A stretch of DNA of 64,000 nucleotides from Branchiostoma floridae. Taxonomy: Eukaryota; Chordata; Leptocardii; Amphioxiformes; Branchiostomatidae. The translations under genes and the position numbers were made by a program. The DNA is taken from NCBI RefSeq assembly GCF_000003815.2, contig NC_049993.1, forward strand, positions 21,188,194 through 21,252,193, written 5' to 3'. Positions within the stretch are counted from its first letter, which is position 1. The number at the start of each line of letters is the position of its first letter. This document shows positions 22,960-35,275 of the stretch, in pieces. The notes beneath the pieces were generated by a model. The model was not told the origin of the DNA, made no database searches, and worked only from the letters and a program-made list of their open reading frames with translations.

Positions 22960-25900
22960 TGCAGAGCAGGACAGTATCGCTAGAGGGCGCTGGTGTGTGG
23001 TCTACATATTTTGGCGGGAAGGTTCAACACGCCCAGTGGTGTGTGGGTCAATTCTTGTCTCTGTAGGTTGATTCCCATCTTTAATGGCTACGTTTAGATT
23101 TCAAGAAACGGAACTGGTACTCTAGTTTGTCTGTCCAGTCGTGTCGCGGGCTACATGTGTGACGTTTAGCCTAAATACTCTTTGATGAGATCAACGACAA
23201 CGATCTCTACTGCATTTGCAGTGCATGTTTGACACTGCACTTTGGAGCCGTATCGCTAGAGGCCGCTAATATGTGGTCTACTTTTGGCGGGAATTTTCAG
23301 CACACGCAGTTTGCGTATAAATATATGGATTAAATGCCATTTTAAGGCAAAACTTGAAATCCAGAATTGTTCCAAATGTCTACAGGAAACAAATATACAC
23401 TCTTCAGTGCCTCTCCCATCGTGTCGTGGGCTATATGTGCGACGTTGGGTCATTAATTTGCCTAGATGGGGAGGGGGGGAGGGCGCTCCAACCAAGTTCA
23501 ACGACCTCTAGGGCTTTTCTTCCACGTTGCATTGCGGGAGCATCTGAGCGCGGCAATATCTTTTCTCCAATACAATATTGGATCTTCAGACCATCGGTGT
23601 ATAGCTTGCACGAAAGTTTCCGAAGCTGACAGCAATCCTCTAATATTCTTCTATTATCATCGCGTTGTTGGTACAACAGGTGGGGAGGGGGTCTTCGTTC
23701 GCAAGTTTGACGCTGCAGTTTGGAAACAAATCGCTAGAGGTCGCTAATGTGCGGTCAACCGTTGGCGGGAATGTTCAACACACGCAGTCTGTGAAGGGAA
23801 ATATGGATTATCTGTCATTTCAAGGGATATCCTACCATTTGGAATTGTTCCTAAGCTTCATAGAAACTAAAATTACACTCTGAACTGCCTGTACAATCCT
23901 GTTGTGGTTCCATGTGCGAGGAAGAAACAAAAATACACGTTTGTAGGGGGAGGGGGGAGTTCCGAGCAAGGTCAACGACCTGTAGGGCTTTTGTTTCATG
24001 TTTGATGCTGCGCTTTGTAACTAAATCGCTAGAGGCCCCCACTGTACTGTGAAAATGTTCAACATACACAGTTAACAACTGTAGTGAGGATTATAATTCG
24101 TTTCATTGTGTTATCTGTTATCCACACTAATAAGAATTTTATAACATAATTGGAATAAATGAAATTACACTCTAATGTGCAAATCGAGTATTGCCATGGG
24201 ACGATATTTGCGGGATAGCAGCAGAATTACACCGTAAGAGGGAGGGGGGCTTTCCGTCCGCAAGGTCAATGACTTTCGCGTCTGAAGCATTATGGGGAAA
24301 TTTGAGCGCGAGTAAATCGCTTAAAATGTGATATGTGGATTTTTAGATTGTCAGTTAAGTGCTCGCAAGGAAAGTTTTGAAAGTTGTTGAATCAACCGTC
24401 CTGTAATATTATTCTTTCGTTTATGGCGTTCTTCCGACAACAGGTGGGGAGGGGGCTTTGTTTTCAAGTTTGACGCTGCAATTTGGAAACAAATCGCTAG
24501 AGGCCGCTAATGTGTGGTCTACTTTTGGCGGGAATGTTCAACACATGCAGTTTGCATACGGAAATATGGATTATCCGCCATTTCAGGGGATATCTTACCA
24601 TTTGCAATGGACCGATCCCGAAGCCCCGCCCCCTGTTCGATCATGTTCTATTTCGAACACCTCCGTCAAAAACAGCGCTTGTCGGACAGAACTGGCCGCC
24701 GACGCTGTTTAGCTGATAATAACGACTGACTTCGGTTTAGCTCTTTTGACCCTGAAATCCTCTCAGACCAGGCCGAAAAAAAATGCCCTGGCTTCTTTGT
24801 TGAAGGCTACATCCACTGGGCACAGTCGTTTGAGGAGGGAGGCTGATAAAGTTGAAGTAAGGGCGTTATAATTTCAATCAAAGCAAAAGCGGGAGGCACC
24901 GCATATCATTACCTTGTTGATGGGCATGAGTGTCCGGTTTCTGACATACGGTCGATGCACGTGAAAACCAGGGTACATCTATTTGGGGCTGGGTTTCTGC
25001 TGCGATTGTTGCATGCATAACAGCTGCATCAATGTTCACGATAAAAGCGAAATCAAGAAGAGAGCAGCTCAGATACTTGTGGAGAGGGAGCTTGTATTAC
25101 GGAACAACTAATGCGACACTTCTACAAAGGCTGCCAGTGCAGACTTCCATTTCCTATACAACCCCTGCACTTCAAGTGCATCCTGCCCACCATCAATGTA
25201 ATGCTATGCAGTGGCTCTCGCTACCACAATACCTATACTTGGTGGGTGTAGCCTTTGACAAAGAATAGCCTAGCATTTTTCTTTGGCCATTCCTGTTCAA
25301 CTGGGGCTATTTTTGACGGAGGTGTTCGAAATAGAATAGGGGGTTCCATCTTGTTCTATTTGTTCGATATGATGTTCGATCGGGATCGGTCCATTGTTGC
25401 TTAGTTTGGTGGAAACTAAAATTACACTCTAAACTACCTGCGCAATCCTGTGGTGGCTTCATGTGCGAGGAAGAAACAAAAATGCAACGTTTGTAGGGGA
25501 GGGGGCGTTCCGAGCAAGGTCAACGACCTCTAGGGCTTTTGTGTCATAGTTGATGCTGCACTTTAGAACTAAATCGCGAGAGGCCCCCACTGCGCCGTGA
25601 AAATGTTCAACATACACAGTTAACAACTGTAGTGAGGATTACCTTTCATTTAGTGGATTATCTGCCACTCAGATTATAGAAATTAGACATATAGTCAACG
25701 TTACTGTCTAAGGAGTCATGCCGTGTCGTCAAATCTGTGAGGTAACCGTTAGGGGCATAAAATTACACCGCAAGGGGGAGCCGAGCTTTTCGCCGGTGGC
25801 AAGGTCAGACGTTTGCGCCTGAAGCTTTGTGGGTGGATTTGAGTGGGAGAAAATCGTACTTCTTTCAGTGCTTTATGTGGATCTTCAGATTGTCGGTGTA

Positions 25901-26300
25901 GTGGTCGCATTAAAAAGTTGTTGAAGTTGTTAAATGAGCAATTCTGTAGAATTCTTCTGGCATGAACGGTGTTGATTTGATAACACGTGGGGAGGGGGGC
26001 GATAAATCGCAAGTTTGAGGCTGTAGTTCGGTTAGAACCAAATCGTCAGGTCTCTTCCGAGTACATTTCAAAATAGAGCATCGCAGATTAATATCTTCAC
26101 TGTTTCAAATCATGAATTAAGGTAAAAAGAGCATTCCATGATATAATACTGGAGCATGTCGTCACCCTGACTATGACCGTACATTAGTGACCTCTAGCGA
26201 TTCGTATCTAAAGTGCATGCCCATGTTCATGGTACTGCAGTTTTCATAAGATTTCTGCAGTTATGTAACTGACATTAGAGGTCGCTAATTTCTAACCGTG
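22960..26300. repeat. Diverged tandem repeat block, units marked by CGCTAGAGG
   Basis: At least six irregular units contain CGCTAGAGG(C/T/G)CGCTAAT or a variant, a TTGGCGGGAA(T)GTTCAACA segment and AAGGTCAACGACCT(C/G)TAGGG. Examples start near 22978, 23258, 23730, 24026, 24498 and 25576; 26192 has the motif inverted. Short frames in several phases come from the repeat itself. No gene is recognised here. Confidence 0.75.
24609..25392. mobile_element. 784-bp foldback element inserted in the tandem repeat block
   Basis: The termini GGACCGATCCCGA and TCGGGATCGGTCC are inverted repeats, extended inward by GTTCGAAATAG-type blocks near 24650 and 25325. Related uninterrupted units (for example near 23835) allow the insertion point to be placed within GCAATTGTT, implying a very short AT duplication. 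The interior has no recognisable transposase. Confidence 0.75.
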
Positions 26301-26349
26301 AACTAGCGTCAGGTGAAACGCAGATACGTTGTTGTTTTGTTTGTTTTAA

Positions 26350-28500
26350 TTTATTTTGGCGATTTCTTTTTTGGAATAGAAGGATCCCATAGCCCAGCCC
26401 ACTTCATTCAAATGTGGAAATGAAACAACATAAAAATCTGTAACGTTAGCCATATTGGTCAGACTGATATTTGTCCCTCCAAACTGATTGTCTTTTTCTC
26501 ATTGGTCGAACCGCTAATTGTGATGTACAGTCAGGATCTGTCGATTACTAATAGTATTAGTGCCCTATTGAGTGGAGACTGGATAGTAACTTCTCCTTGG
26601 CCAATCATGTTGGTTTCCAGTGATTCATCATTATCACCAGTCTGCTATGCAGTTTTATTCACCATGTTTCTATGTAACGTTATGTATGATCTGTGAATAT
26701 TATGTAAAAGCAGTAATTATGCAAAACTTTCCTTCCATAACCAACATAGATTAGGTGCCAAACAGCTGTACATGGCCAATGAAACTCCTCTGCCGGCTAA
26801 AATCCTTCCCAAGCTTATGATAATATCTTATGCTACAGCAAGATCTGCCTGGAGATTATACATGTATGATGTCTACTGAAACATGAACGGTAGTGGTGAA
26901 TGGAGCACAAAACCTAACGTTATTTTGAAGTATTGTTTACTATTCAGAGCTATAAGTTTCTATTTTTTTATAAATCTCCAGGCAAAAGTTAAGACTTTCC
27001 CTTCCACCCCTGCTTGGTTTTCATTCATGTGGGAATATCTCAGACATACATGTAGATAACTCCACTTCTGTCAACCCTCAGATCACAACTGTTGATCTCT
27101 TCATTTTTAGGCAATGGAAAGTAAACTCTTCAACCCTAATAATAACCCAAATACATTCACAAAATACTAGTAAGGGATCCTGTGTATAAAATATCTTTTT
27201 TTTCACAATTAAATTATGAAATGACCTTGATGATACAGACACAATAAGACATCCAACACTGGGAGTGATTATTAATGATTTTATTCCAGATATTGTATAA
27301 TGCTTTTGATGTTATGACATGTAATAAGAAGTTGGTGAAACAATTCAATTTCTTGGTATTAAGATTCATCATTTTTTCCCCAAATTTGAATCCAACAGAC
27401 AAATGTGTAATGTACACACTGTTTCATCTTGCTTGGCTCCTGCAACTAAAACAGACAGACATCTTCTACTCAACATGAATAAAAAAAACTAAACTAAAAT
27501 GTTACAAACATGGCAAGGCTAGAGGCTTTGGTTTTGTAAATACAAATGTATAAACAAACAAAAAAGAGACATAATAATTGCACATTTGACACCCACTTCA
27601 GCAGCATATATACATACATGTATATAATAAGCTTACAAAACAACAAAAACACATGATAAGGTACCAGAATCCCTTTACAATTATATGATAGAATTGTATG
27701 ATGGTTGCATATCCAAGTCACCTGTAGCTTAATACAGCTTCAAATAGAAAACAAAAACTTCTCAACATTATACATGTAAACCCTGACTGTGAGATACTTA
27801 ATGCAAATTTACACATAGTCAAGTCATAATCTCAGGTTCAATACCATGAAGTGTACCTTACAAACTTCCTGTCAGTAACCTTAAAACTATCTCAATCACC
27901 AACCCGATGAACTATGCAAGGATATTCTCAATATCAAGGAAAACTGCATAAAAAAACACAGTGCTGAAATAGACATGAAATACAGTTATCAATTGTCTCA
28001 GCTACTGCAGCATAACATTACAGCCTAGCTCATCATCATATCTAGCTATGGCTGGATCATTATTTACACCCTGAACACAGAGAGCAGCTCAAAATACAAC
28101 ATGTTTGTCCCTAAAATATGTCCATAGACAATGATCCTACAGTATAACCCTGGCCACTTTGAATCTGGACAGTCAATGTCATGGCCACAGTGTTGGAAGC
28201 CCACATGTTTAATTAACCCTCTCCTTGTGCATAGCCCCATAACCATAACTCTTAGTCTTTAGAATATTTGACTGTAAGGATTTGAAAGAGATTCTAGTAA
28301 GACCTTTCCCAAACCTGACACCACCAGTGTTACATAGTTACATGGAAGCAGATGGAAAGCTGCTCAAAATGAACAGTGACAGTTTCAGAGCACCTGACTC
28401 TAGTTTTTCAGCTGCACACCTGTGCCATACAGGTACTACATACAGGTGTGTTAGTGCACCTGGCAGGTTATGAAGGAGGTCCAGGTATGTGGGAGTACCG
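26350..28500. other. No gene recognised; 3' flank of the SLC17 gene
   Basis: AT-rich sequence with no domain-bearing frame. Part of it may be the 3' UTR of the minus-strand transporter, since minus-strand AATAAA motifs occur, for example at about 27278-27283. I cannot place the polyadenylation site. Confidence 0.4.
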
Positions 28501-28536
28501 TACAGGTGCAGCAGGTGTTACAGCACCCTACAGGTG

Positions 28537-31500
28537 TTACAGCACCTGGCTAGCGGAGCTCTGCGAGGCGTAGACCATCGCCCCCACCATGTTGACTCCT
28601 GCTGCCACCATGAAGACTGGGTACCAGTGTCCTGTGGCCGTCACTAGTGTGGCTGTTACGGGGCCGTGGGCGATGCCTGGGATACTAGCCTACAGGGGAG
28701 AGAGGACAGGGGTTAGTATGTACATGCACGTGTGTGTGAGTCTGTGCGTGCATGCGTCCATGTGAGCGTGTGTGAAGACTGGGTACCAGTGTCCTGTGGC
28801 TGTCACTAGCGTGGCTGTAACGGGGCCGTGGGCGATGCCTGGAATACTAGCCTACAGGGGAGAGAGGACAGGGGTTAGTATGTACATGCACGTGTGTGTG
28901 TGTGTGTGTGTTTGTTTGTTTGTGAGAGCATTGACTGGGTACCTGTGGCCATCAATAGTGTGTAGCTGTGTATAATGTGCTAATGTGTGCATATGTGGGT
29001 GGGTGGCTATTTAAGATTGTATTGTTACATCTACTAGTATGATACCAAACTTCTGGGAACTATCTTCAACATGGACAATCTGTATTCTGTATCCGTATCT
29101 ATATAGCCGGTATAACTGCCATTTGGCGTAACACACCAGCTTCGTACTCCAAGCAGCATAGATGTAACATTAGCTAGGGGGAATTAGGAACTTGAAGAAA
29201 TCATCTGCCATACACACAAAATCGGACAGACATGTTTTGCAAAACCCAAACCCTACCATGGTTTTGGAGACAGGAAATGTGATGGCAACATTTGTGTGTA
29301 CTTGTATACAAGAGTGTATCTGCGAGACAGTTGGACCTACCATGGTGTTTGAGACAGCGAATGTGACCCCAGCGTGGTTGAGCAGTGTGTGTGCCTGAGT
29401 GTTTGAGTATGTGTATTTGCGTGCATGTTTATGTGTTTGTGTGTTTATAAGTGTGAGTGTGTACATACATGTACATTTGTGTGCTTGTGAATAGTTAGTA
29501 CCTACCATGGTGTTTGAGACAGCGAAGGTGATCCCGGCGTGGTTGGGCGCGACGTCGGCATGGTTACTCATGTGACCCGAGGAGTTACACGCACACAGAC
29601 CCATGGACACCGACACCAGCCTGGGGCAGAGGGCAAAGGGCATAGGTCAACAACATGGTGGAACAGAACAATAAATATAACAAAAAATATAAAGAACAAA
29701 ATTAACAATACATTAATTAACACTAATTTTAATGTTGAAAATAATTTGGCATTAACTACAGCACACAGTGGTGTCATGTGTGCATGCGTACATGTGTGTG
29801 TTACTGGTACTCACAGCAGAGCTACAATGAGGTTGTTGGTCGTGCTGAGGGGCCAGGATGAACAAGGCTTTGTGGGGTGAGTGTGTGTGCTTACGTGTGT
29901 GTGTGCTTACGTGTGTGTGCTTACGTGTTTGTGCTTACGTGTGTGTGCTTACGTGTGTGTGCTTACGTGTGTGTGCTTACGTGTGTGTGCTTACGTGTGT
30001 GTGCTTACGTGTGTGTGCTTACATGTGTGGGCGCATATGTGTGTGCATGCGTGTTTAACTGGTACTCACAGCAGAGCCACGATGAGGTTGTTAGTGGTGC
30101 TAAATGCCAGGATGAACACCGCCGGCCCCAGCAGCCCGATGCTGGTCATCAGCCGGCGCACCGACAGAACCGTCCAGTTCTTACGGGAAACCAGCCAGTC
30201 AGACATGTGGCCCGCACCTGGGGAGGGGGGATTTGGATCACATGAAAGGGAAACTACCTCATACACCTGATAAATTTACATGTACTACAAGCTGCAATAG
30301 GGACAGCTACAATTTATTCATCTAAAAGTATGTATTTTTCTTTTATTCAGTCAGGATGACCCATCTCAGTAGGTGGTGCACTACTTTACAGTGGAAAGCA
30401 CACATAACATACCACAGAAACAAGCAAAAATTCTATGCCACATTCACACAGTGCAGTATCACACTGTGTGTATCACATGAAGCTACCTACCGCCCCCGAC
30501 AAGCGAGTTCACCATGTAGGGAAACGCGGTGAAGCTGATGTCGTTAGTGTGTGTGTACGTGTGTGTGTGTGTGAGTAACATGCATGTGTGTGTGTGTGTG
30601 TGTAACACATGAAGCTACCTACCCACTTCGACCAGTGAGTTCAACATATACGGGAACGCCGTAAAGCTGATGTCGTTGGTGTGTGTGAGTGTGTGTAACA
30701 CGTGAAGCTACCTACCGACCCCTACAAGAGAGTTCACCATATAAGGAAACGCCGTGAAGCTGATGTCGTTAGCGTTGGCTCCGAGCGCGCGCTGCAGGTA
30801 GGTCGGCAGCCATGACAGAACCACGTAGTTACTCCAGTTCATGGCGAAGTGCGCCGAGTAGATCGCCCACAGCGGCCAGTGGGAGATGAACTCCACCCAC
30901 CGCAGGTTAGAGGTCAGGATCTGTAAGGGCAGAGGTTAGAGGTCATGATCTAAAAAAGGATGGACATAACAGGGTGAACTTTAACCTTTGGAATGTCCAT
31001 TTGGAAAAAATTTACACAGGGTCAGGCAATATGGGACAAGAATTAAGTTGTCCCTAACTTTTTAAATCACTACTTCATTACCCACGAATCTCCTGGCACA
31101 GCACCGTACACTGAGCCTTTTCTCTCACCAGCCATCAGAACCAGACAGAGAAAGGAAGGAAAGCCCATAACACCCCCTACTAGTGAAATAGAACAACACA
31201 ATTTGCCCTCCACCAATCATGTGCTTAGACACCTCATCCACGTTCAGAACCGTTGCTAAGCACCTTTTTCTTCTGTGTTTTCTTCACAGGATGATCCTCC
31301 ACATCTGCACCAGCTTCCTAAAGTGGGGTAAAGTTAGGATGCACAACATGACATGAACTTTAGCCTGCTATCTTACTCAAACTCTGTGTTCTAGCCAGGC
31401 CTTTCCAGCATATTGGGCCCCAATGCTGTGATTTGGATTCCCTACACTGTAATTTGATCCCCTTTACCCAAACCTACCTTGTCACCCACCACCACTACCT

Positions 31501-33831
31501 GCTTGGGAAAACAACTGGGAAAGACCATTGACTCCAAGAAATTTAAACTTTTCTATTTGCAAAAGGGATCGCTTAAGACACTCATCGGAGGAGCCGTTTA
31601 AGACAATTATGCCCAGCTAGGAATACAACAAACTGAAATAGACCATGCCAATTAGTAAACTACATTTGTCTAGGGATGGTCTGCCACACATGCATGTACC
31701 AGGTGGAACCAACCTCCTTAGAGGAACATTGTTTCAGTGTTCTTTTTGGCTTTTGCCAGTATCTAAGCTGTTCTGTACCTTGGGTGGAAGGAAGAGTTCC
31801 TCATCGTAGTCGATGGGCTGCTCCCGAAAGCAGAGAACCCACGTAGCGACCCACACGAACCCCAGCACACCGAAACTGTAGAACATCATGGGCCACTGCA
31901 GTCTGGGGCACACCTGCAAGGGAGCGTAAGTTCAACATTAAACAATCAGAAAGTGAGAAACTACAAAGCTTTCTGTAATGCTTATTACCATCTTTATCAA
32001 CCTTCTTCCTGATCAAGGTAAGTCTGAAAGTTAATGCATCAAGGGCACTTTTATAATTGGGTTTTGGTATTAAGAATTAGTTTCTTCATGGATTAGTGCA
32101 CATTGCTGAGATTTGGTCAGATCACAATTCAGACTCATACTATACAAATTCTGTTGCCAGCATTGAATAAAATGTCCCAAGAGCTTCATGATACTTTTTC
32201 ATGATGACAAACGAAACATGTCACTTCCTGCCTTATCCCCCCAACCCTTGTCCTCAGAACTATACCATTAGTAAAACTGCACAACTCGTCCTGAAACTCA
32301 CCACGGAGGCGAGAGTCTGTCCGATGGATCCGGAGGCCACCAGGTACCCGAAGGCCCGCGACCGTTCCTCCATCGGGACCGTGTTCGCGAAGATGTGGAA
32401 TATGGTCGGCAGCCCGAGGCCCTCGGCGAACCCCAGGCAGATCCGGGCAAAGATCAGCCCATAGAGAGTCCGGGCGAAGGTCGGCGTGAAGAACGTCGCT
32501 AGGGACCACACAGCAACGGCGAAACCTAACACCCACTTGCCTCCCCACCGCCGGGCTGCACTGCCACCGATAACCTACAGGGGGCAGCACACAGATAGTC
32601 AGTCATCAGCACCATACAGACTTGAAAATTCATATCACATTTCTGAGTTGTGATCAAAAACCATTCTGCTGAGGCCTAGGAAAAAAATGTTGTGTTTCCA
32701 GTTTCAGTCCTGAAAGAACTAGGGTTGGTTGGTAGGGATTATCTTAACTGTAAACTATGTGACCACACTGCCCACCCAAAAAAGGCTAGGGTCCAAGTCC
32801 AAAAGATTTTTTTTTGCACTGAATAGTGCCAAGGCCACTGTTAGCCCAGCTTTAGGCTAACTGATGTATCCTACTGAGCCTGCAGGTTCCATACTACTGT
32901 TCAGTTTAGTCCAATTACTACTGTTAGCCCTGTTATTACCATACTCATGTTATCCTAGCCTAGCCCAAGGCTCTCCCCATGGCCGTTACCTGACTACTGT
33001 TAGCCTGTCTGCAGGCTTCCCCGTGGCCCTTACCTGACTGCTGATGTTACGTTAGCCTGTCTCCAGGCTTTCCCATGGCCCTTACCTGACTACTGATGTT
33101 ACGTTAGCCTGTCTCCAGGCTCCCCCATGGCCCTTACCTGACTACTGTTAGCCTGTCTCCAGGCTTCCCCGTGGCCCTTACCTGACTACTGATGTTACGT
33201 TAGCCTGTCTCCAGGCTCCCCCATGGCCCTTACCTGACTACTGTTAGCCTGTCTCCAGGCTTCCCCATGGCTCTTACCTGACTACTGTTAGCCTGTCTCC
33301 AGGCTTCCCCGTGGCTCTTACCTGACTACTGTTAGCCTGTCTCCAGGCTTCCCCGTGGCTCTTACCTGACTACTGTTAGCCTGTCTCCAGGCTTCCCCGT
33401 GGCTCTTACCTGACTACTGTTAGCCTGTCTCCAGGCTTCCCCGTGGCTCTTACCTGACTACTGTTAGCCTGTCTCCAGGCTTCCCCGTGGCTCTTACCTG
33501 ACTACTGTTAGCCTCTCTCCAGGCTTCCCCGTGGCCCTTACCTGACTACTGATGTTACACTAGCCTGTCTCCAGGCTCCCCCGTGGCCCTTACCTGACTA
33601 CTGATGTTACGTTAGCCTGTCTCCAGGCTCCCCAGTGGCCCTTACCTGACTACTGATGTACCCAAAAGCGAAGCTGCTGAGGATCCAGCCCTGAGCCTGC
33701 AGGTTCCAGTCAAACTCGTTGCTCATCGGAACTAGCGCGATCGGCATGATGGTACGGTCCGCCTGGTTAATGAAGTTTGCTAACGAGCACAGAATCACCG
33801 TCCGGAAACTCTTGGGAAGTTTGGAATTCAT
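28537..33831 (-). CDS. SLC17/PHT4-like major facilitator anion transporter, seven exons
   Basis: Multi-pass membrane transporter of the SLC17 anion:cation symporter family, 404 residues. Exons, in transcript order: 33646-33831, 32302-32574, 31779-31913, 30716-30920, 30070-30217, 29506-29620 and 28537-28689, all with GT-AG junctions and continuous phase. The N-terminus (FINQADRTIMPIALVPMS) is the typical SLC17 TM1 signature with its charged pair. GWILSSFAFGY (TM2), the RICLGFAEGLGLP helix and NWSNYVVLSWLPTYL (start of the second half) follow family order. The last exon ends in a hydrophobic helix (FMVAAGVNMVGAMV) and TAA. The protein lies between vesicular nucleotide transporter-like and plant PHT4-like members, so the substrate is not predicted. 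Exon edges of exons 1, 4, 5, 6 and 7 are each tandemly echoed in the neighbouring intron. Confidence 0.88.
28773..28900 (-). repeat. Copy of the 5' part of SLC17 exon 7 with its acceptor
   Basis: About 125 bases repeat 28608-28735, including the CTGTAG acceptor and the first 26 codons or so of exon 7 (ASIPGIAHGPVTATLVTATG). The copy breaks off just after the codons for PVF. It lies upstream of the real exon in gene orientation, so it presents a second usable acceptor. Confidence 0.9.
29251..29380 (-). repeat. Two copies of the 3' part of SLC17 exon 6 with donors
   Basis: At 29335-29379 the minus strand encodes NHAGVTFAVSNTM followed by GTAGGT, a near-identical echo of the exon 6 end. At 29251-29290 a more diverged echo gives VAITFPVSKTM then GTAGGG. 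Both lie in the intron after exon 6. Confidence 0.9.
29804..29862 (-). repeat. Copy of the 3' part of SLC17 exon 5 with donor
   Basis: Matches the real exon end at 30070-30120, sharing AACAACCTCAT and CTCTGCTGTGAGTACC. Indels break the reading frame, so only the donor is intact. Confidence 0.85.
29880..30035. repeat. 14-bp minisatellite CTTACGTGTGTGTG
   Basis: About ten near-perfect units of CTTACGTGTGTGTG lie in the SLC17 intron after exon 5. On the minus strand each unit presents a GTAAG, the core of a donor site. Confidence 0.9.
30478..30681 (-). repeat. Two copies of the 3' part of SLC17 exon 4 with donors
   Basis: Segments 30478-30547 and 30607-30681 repeat the real exon 4 end at 30708-30770. 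Each contains AACGACATCAGCTT and the splice region GTAGGTAGCTTC. GT microsatellites separate the units. Confidence 0.9.
32986..33645 (-). repeat. Array of about 14 copies of the SLC17 exon 1 donor region
   Basis: Units of about 44-53 bases, each containing (minus strand) CAGTAGTCAGGTAAG, the last ten bases of exon 1 plus its donor. Two unit types alternate at the edges, one with an extra ATGTTACGT segment. The real exon end is the fifteenth and last occurrence at 33646. Confidence 0.93.
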
Positions 33832-34113
33832 TGTGTGGAGCTGACAGGATTGGTTTCTTGATTGTTACAAAACTTTTTATAACACTATGCAGCGAAGCTT
33901 GGCTGTCAATATTTCATTGGCAAAACTGCATTCCTTAACACTTAACCTCCTTGCTTTGAGGAAAATTGTATTCCTTATTGGAGAACTTTTCAAAGGAAAA
34001 ATATTGCACATCTGACTGTTGAAAGATTTAGAATTTGCATTATTCTAATTGTCTGTAATAAAAATGTCCGTGTGTTAAGCTGTCTATCCTGTACTGAGTG
34101 CATGGTGTGGTAC

Positions 34114-34140
34114 AGGTCATAGGTCACAGGTCACAGGTGA
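34114..34140. promoter_or_regulatory. Four AGGTCA-type half-sites in DR1 spacing
   Basis: AGGTCA at 34114, 34121 and 34128 and AGGTGA at 34135 are separated by one base each. DR1 is the classic binding arrangement for RXR heterodimers, HNF4 and COUP-TF receptors. The array lies 283 bases 5' of the SLC17 start codon, in the space it shares with the NRDC 5' side. It could also be a short 7-base tandem repeat with no function. Confidence 0.5.
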
Positions 34141-34769
34141 GGTACATGTGTGGGAGTCACATCGCTGGGGCGGACTGGGTCAGAGGTCCTTATAGTAGTC
34201 ACAGGTACAGGATGGTTTCTGCAAAAGAGGAAAAAAGATTTGAGCAAGGACATTATATAACGTTAACTGATCTGTGATCAGAACGCATGCAAAATTGTTA
34301 AGAAGAAAAACATGATCGTTGGTTTCAACGTTGAGGGATGGGGGGGCCCTTTTTTTTTCCCGCCCCCCTTTTAGCACAGAGGGTTAGCTCGAAAATAATT
34401 GTGGTGGGGAATTGGCCCCGTTCCCATTTAAAAAATTCAACTGGCATTGGGCTGGGTTAAAAACCTAAAAAGTTCCCCCCCCCCCCCCCCCCCCCACACA
34501 CACACACATGTGTACACAAACACATCACATTTTGGTTGATCCCCCAGCCCAACATAAAAACGTTGCCATTCTGAACATGCATGACCACCGTCAACACCAG
34601 GACGAGACAAGAACTGAAACAGTCCAAAACTTTGTTCCGACGTGTAACCTGACACGTTGAATACATGACATCAACACCTCTAAACAAATTTGTTTATGAC
34701 ATCGTTCTGAGGTAGTTTTACACGCTGCAGCTCAAACCATTGCTTCTGTACGATCTAATGAACTATTGA

Positions 34770-34869
34770 NNNNNNNNNNNNNNNNNNNNNNNNNNNNNNN
34801 NNNNNNNNNNNNNNNNNNNNNNNNNNNNNNNNNNNNNNNNNNNNNNNNNNNNNNNNNNNNNNNNNNNNN
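34770..34869. other. Assembly gap (100 N)
   Basis: Gap between the SLC17 start and the first visible NRDC exon; N-terminal NRDC exons may be lost here. A C-run plus CA microsatellite lies at about 34476-34508. No exon is recognised in 33832-34769 or 34870-35275. Confidence 0.99.
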
Positions 34870-35275
34870 ATGTATTGAACGTCAGCTAAGGTTAGACATT
34901 CCTGGTGATAACATGACAGTACCAAAGTTACCCAAGCAACTGTATGTATAGTGCACAATATGATTGTATGTATAACACATAATACACATATATGCATACT
35001 ACACACTATACTATACATGCCTGTATAGTGCACAGTGTAATACTCAATACACATATATGTATAATACACAATACACATGTATGTATAGTACCCAATACAA
35101 AAGCTACTGTACTCAAGCAATATAAGTGAGAAAAGCCTTGGAATAGCACAGTGTATTGTACTAAAAAACTAAGGTATTGCAATGAATTAATGAAGGCAAA
35201 ATTTAAGCTAAATTAAAGCCAGTTGGTATTGGGTACAGAACAGATTCCTGTAACAGACTTTTCTCCATGTTTCAG

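Noticed and set aside
29858-30270. Cys/Val-rich frames (repeats of VCAYVCVLTC type) over 29.86-30.05 kb
   Set aside because: They are translations of the 14-bp GT-rich minisatellite.
33000-33640. CRISPR-like array
   Set aside because: Unit length is regular but there are no unique spacers and the genome is animal; it is a minisatellite copied from an exon edge.
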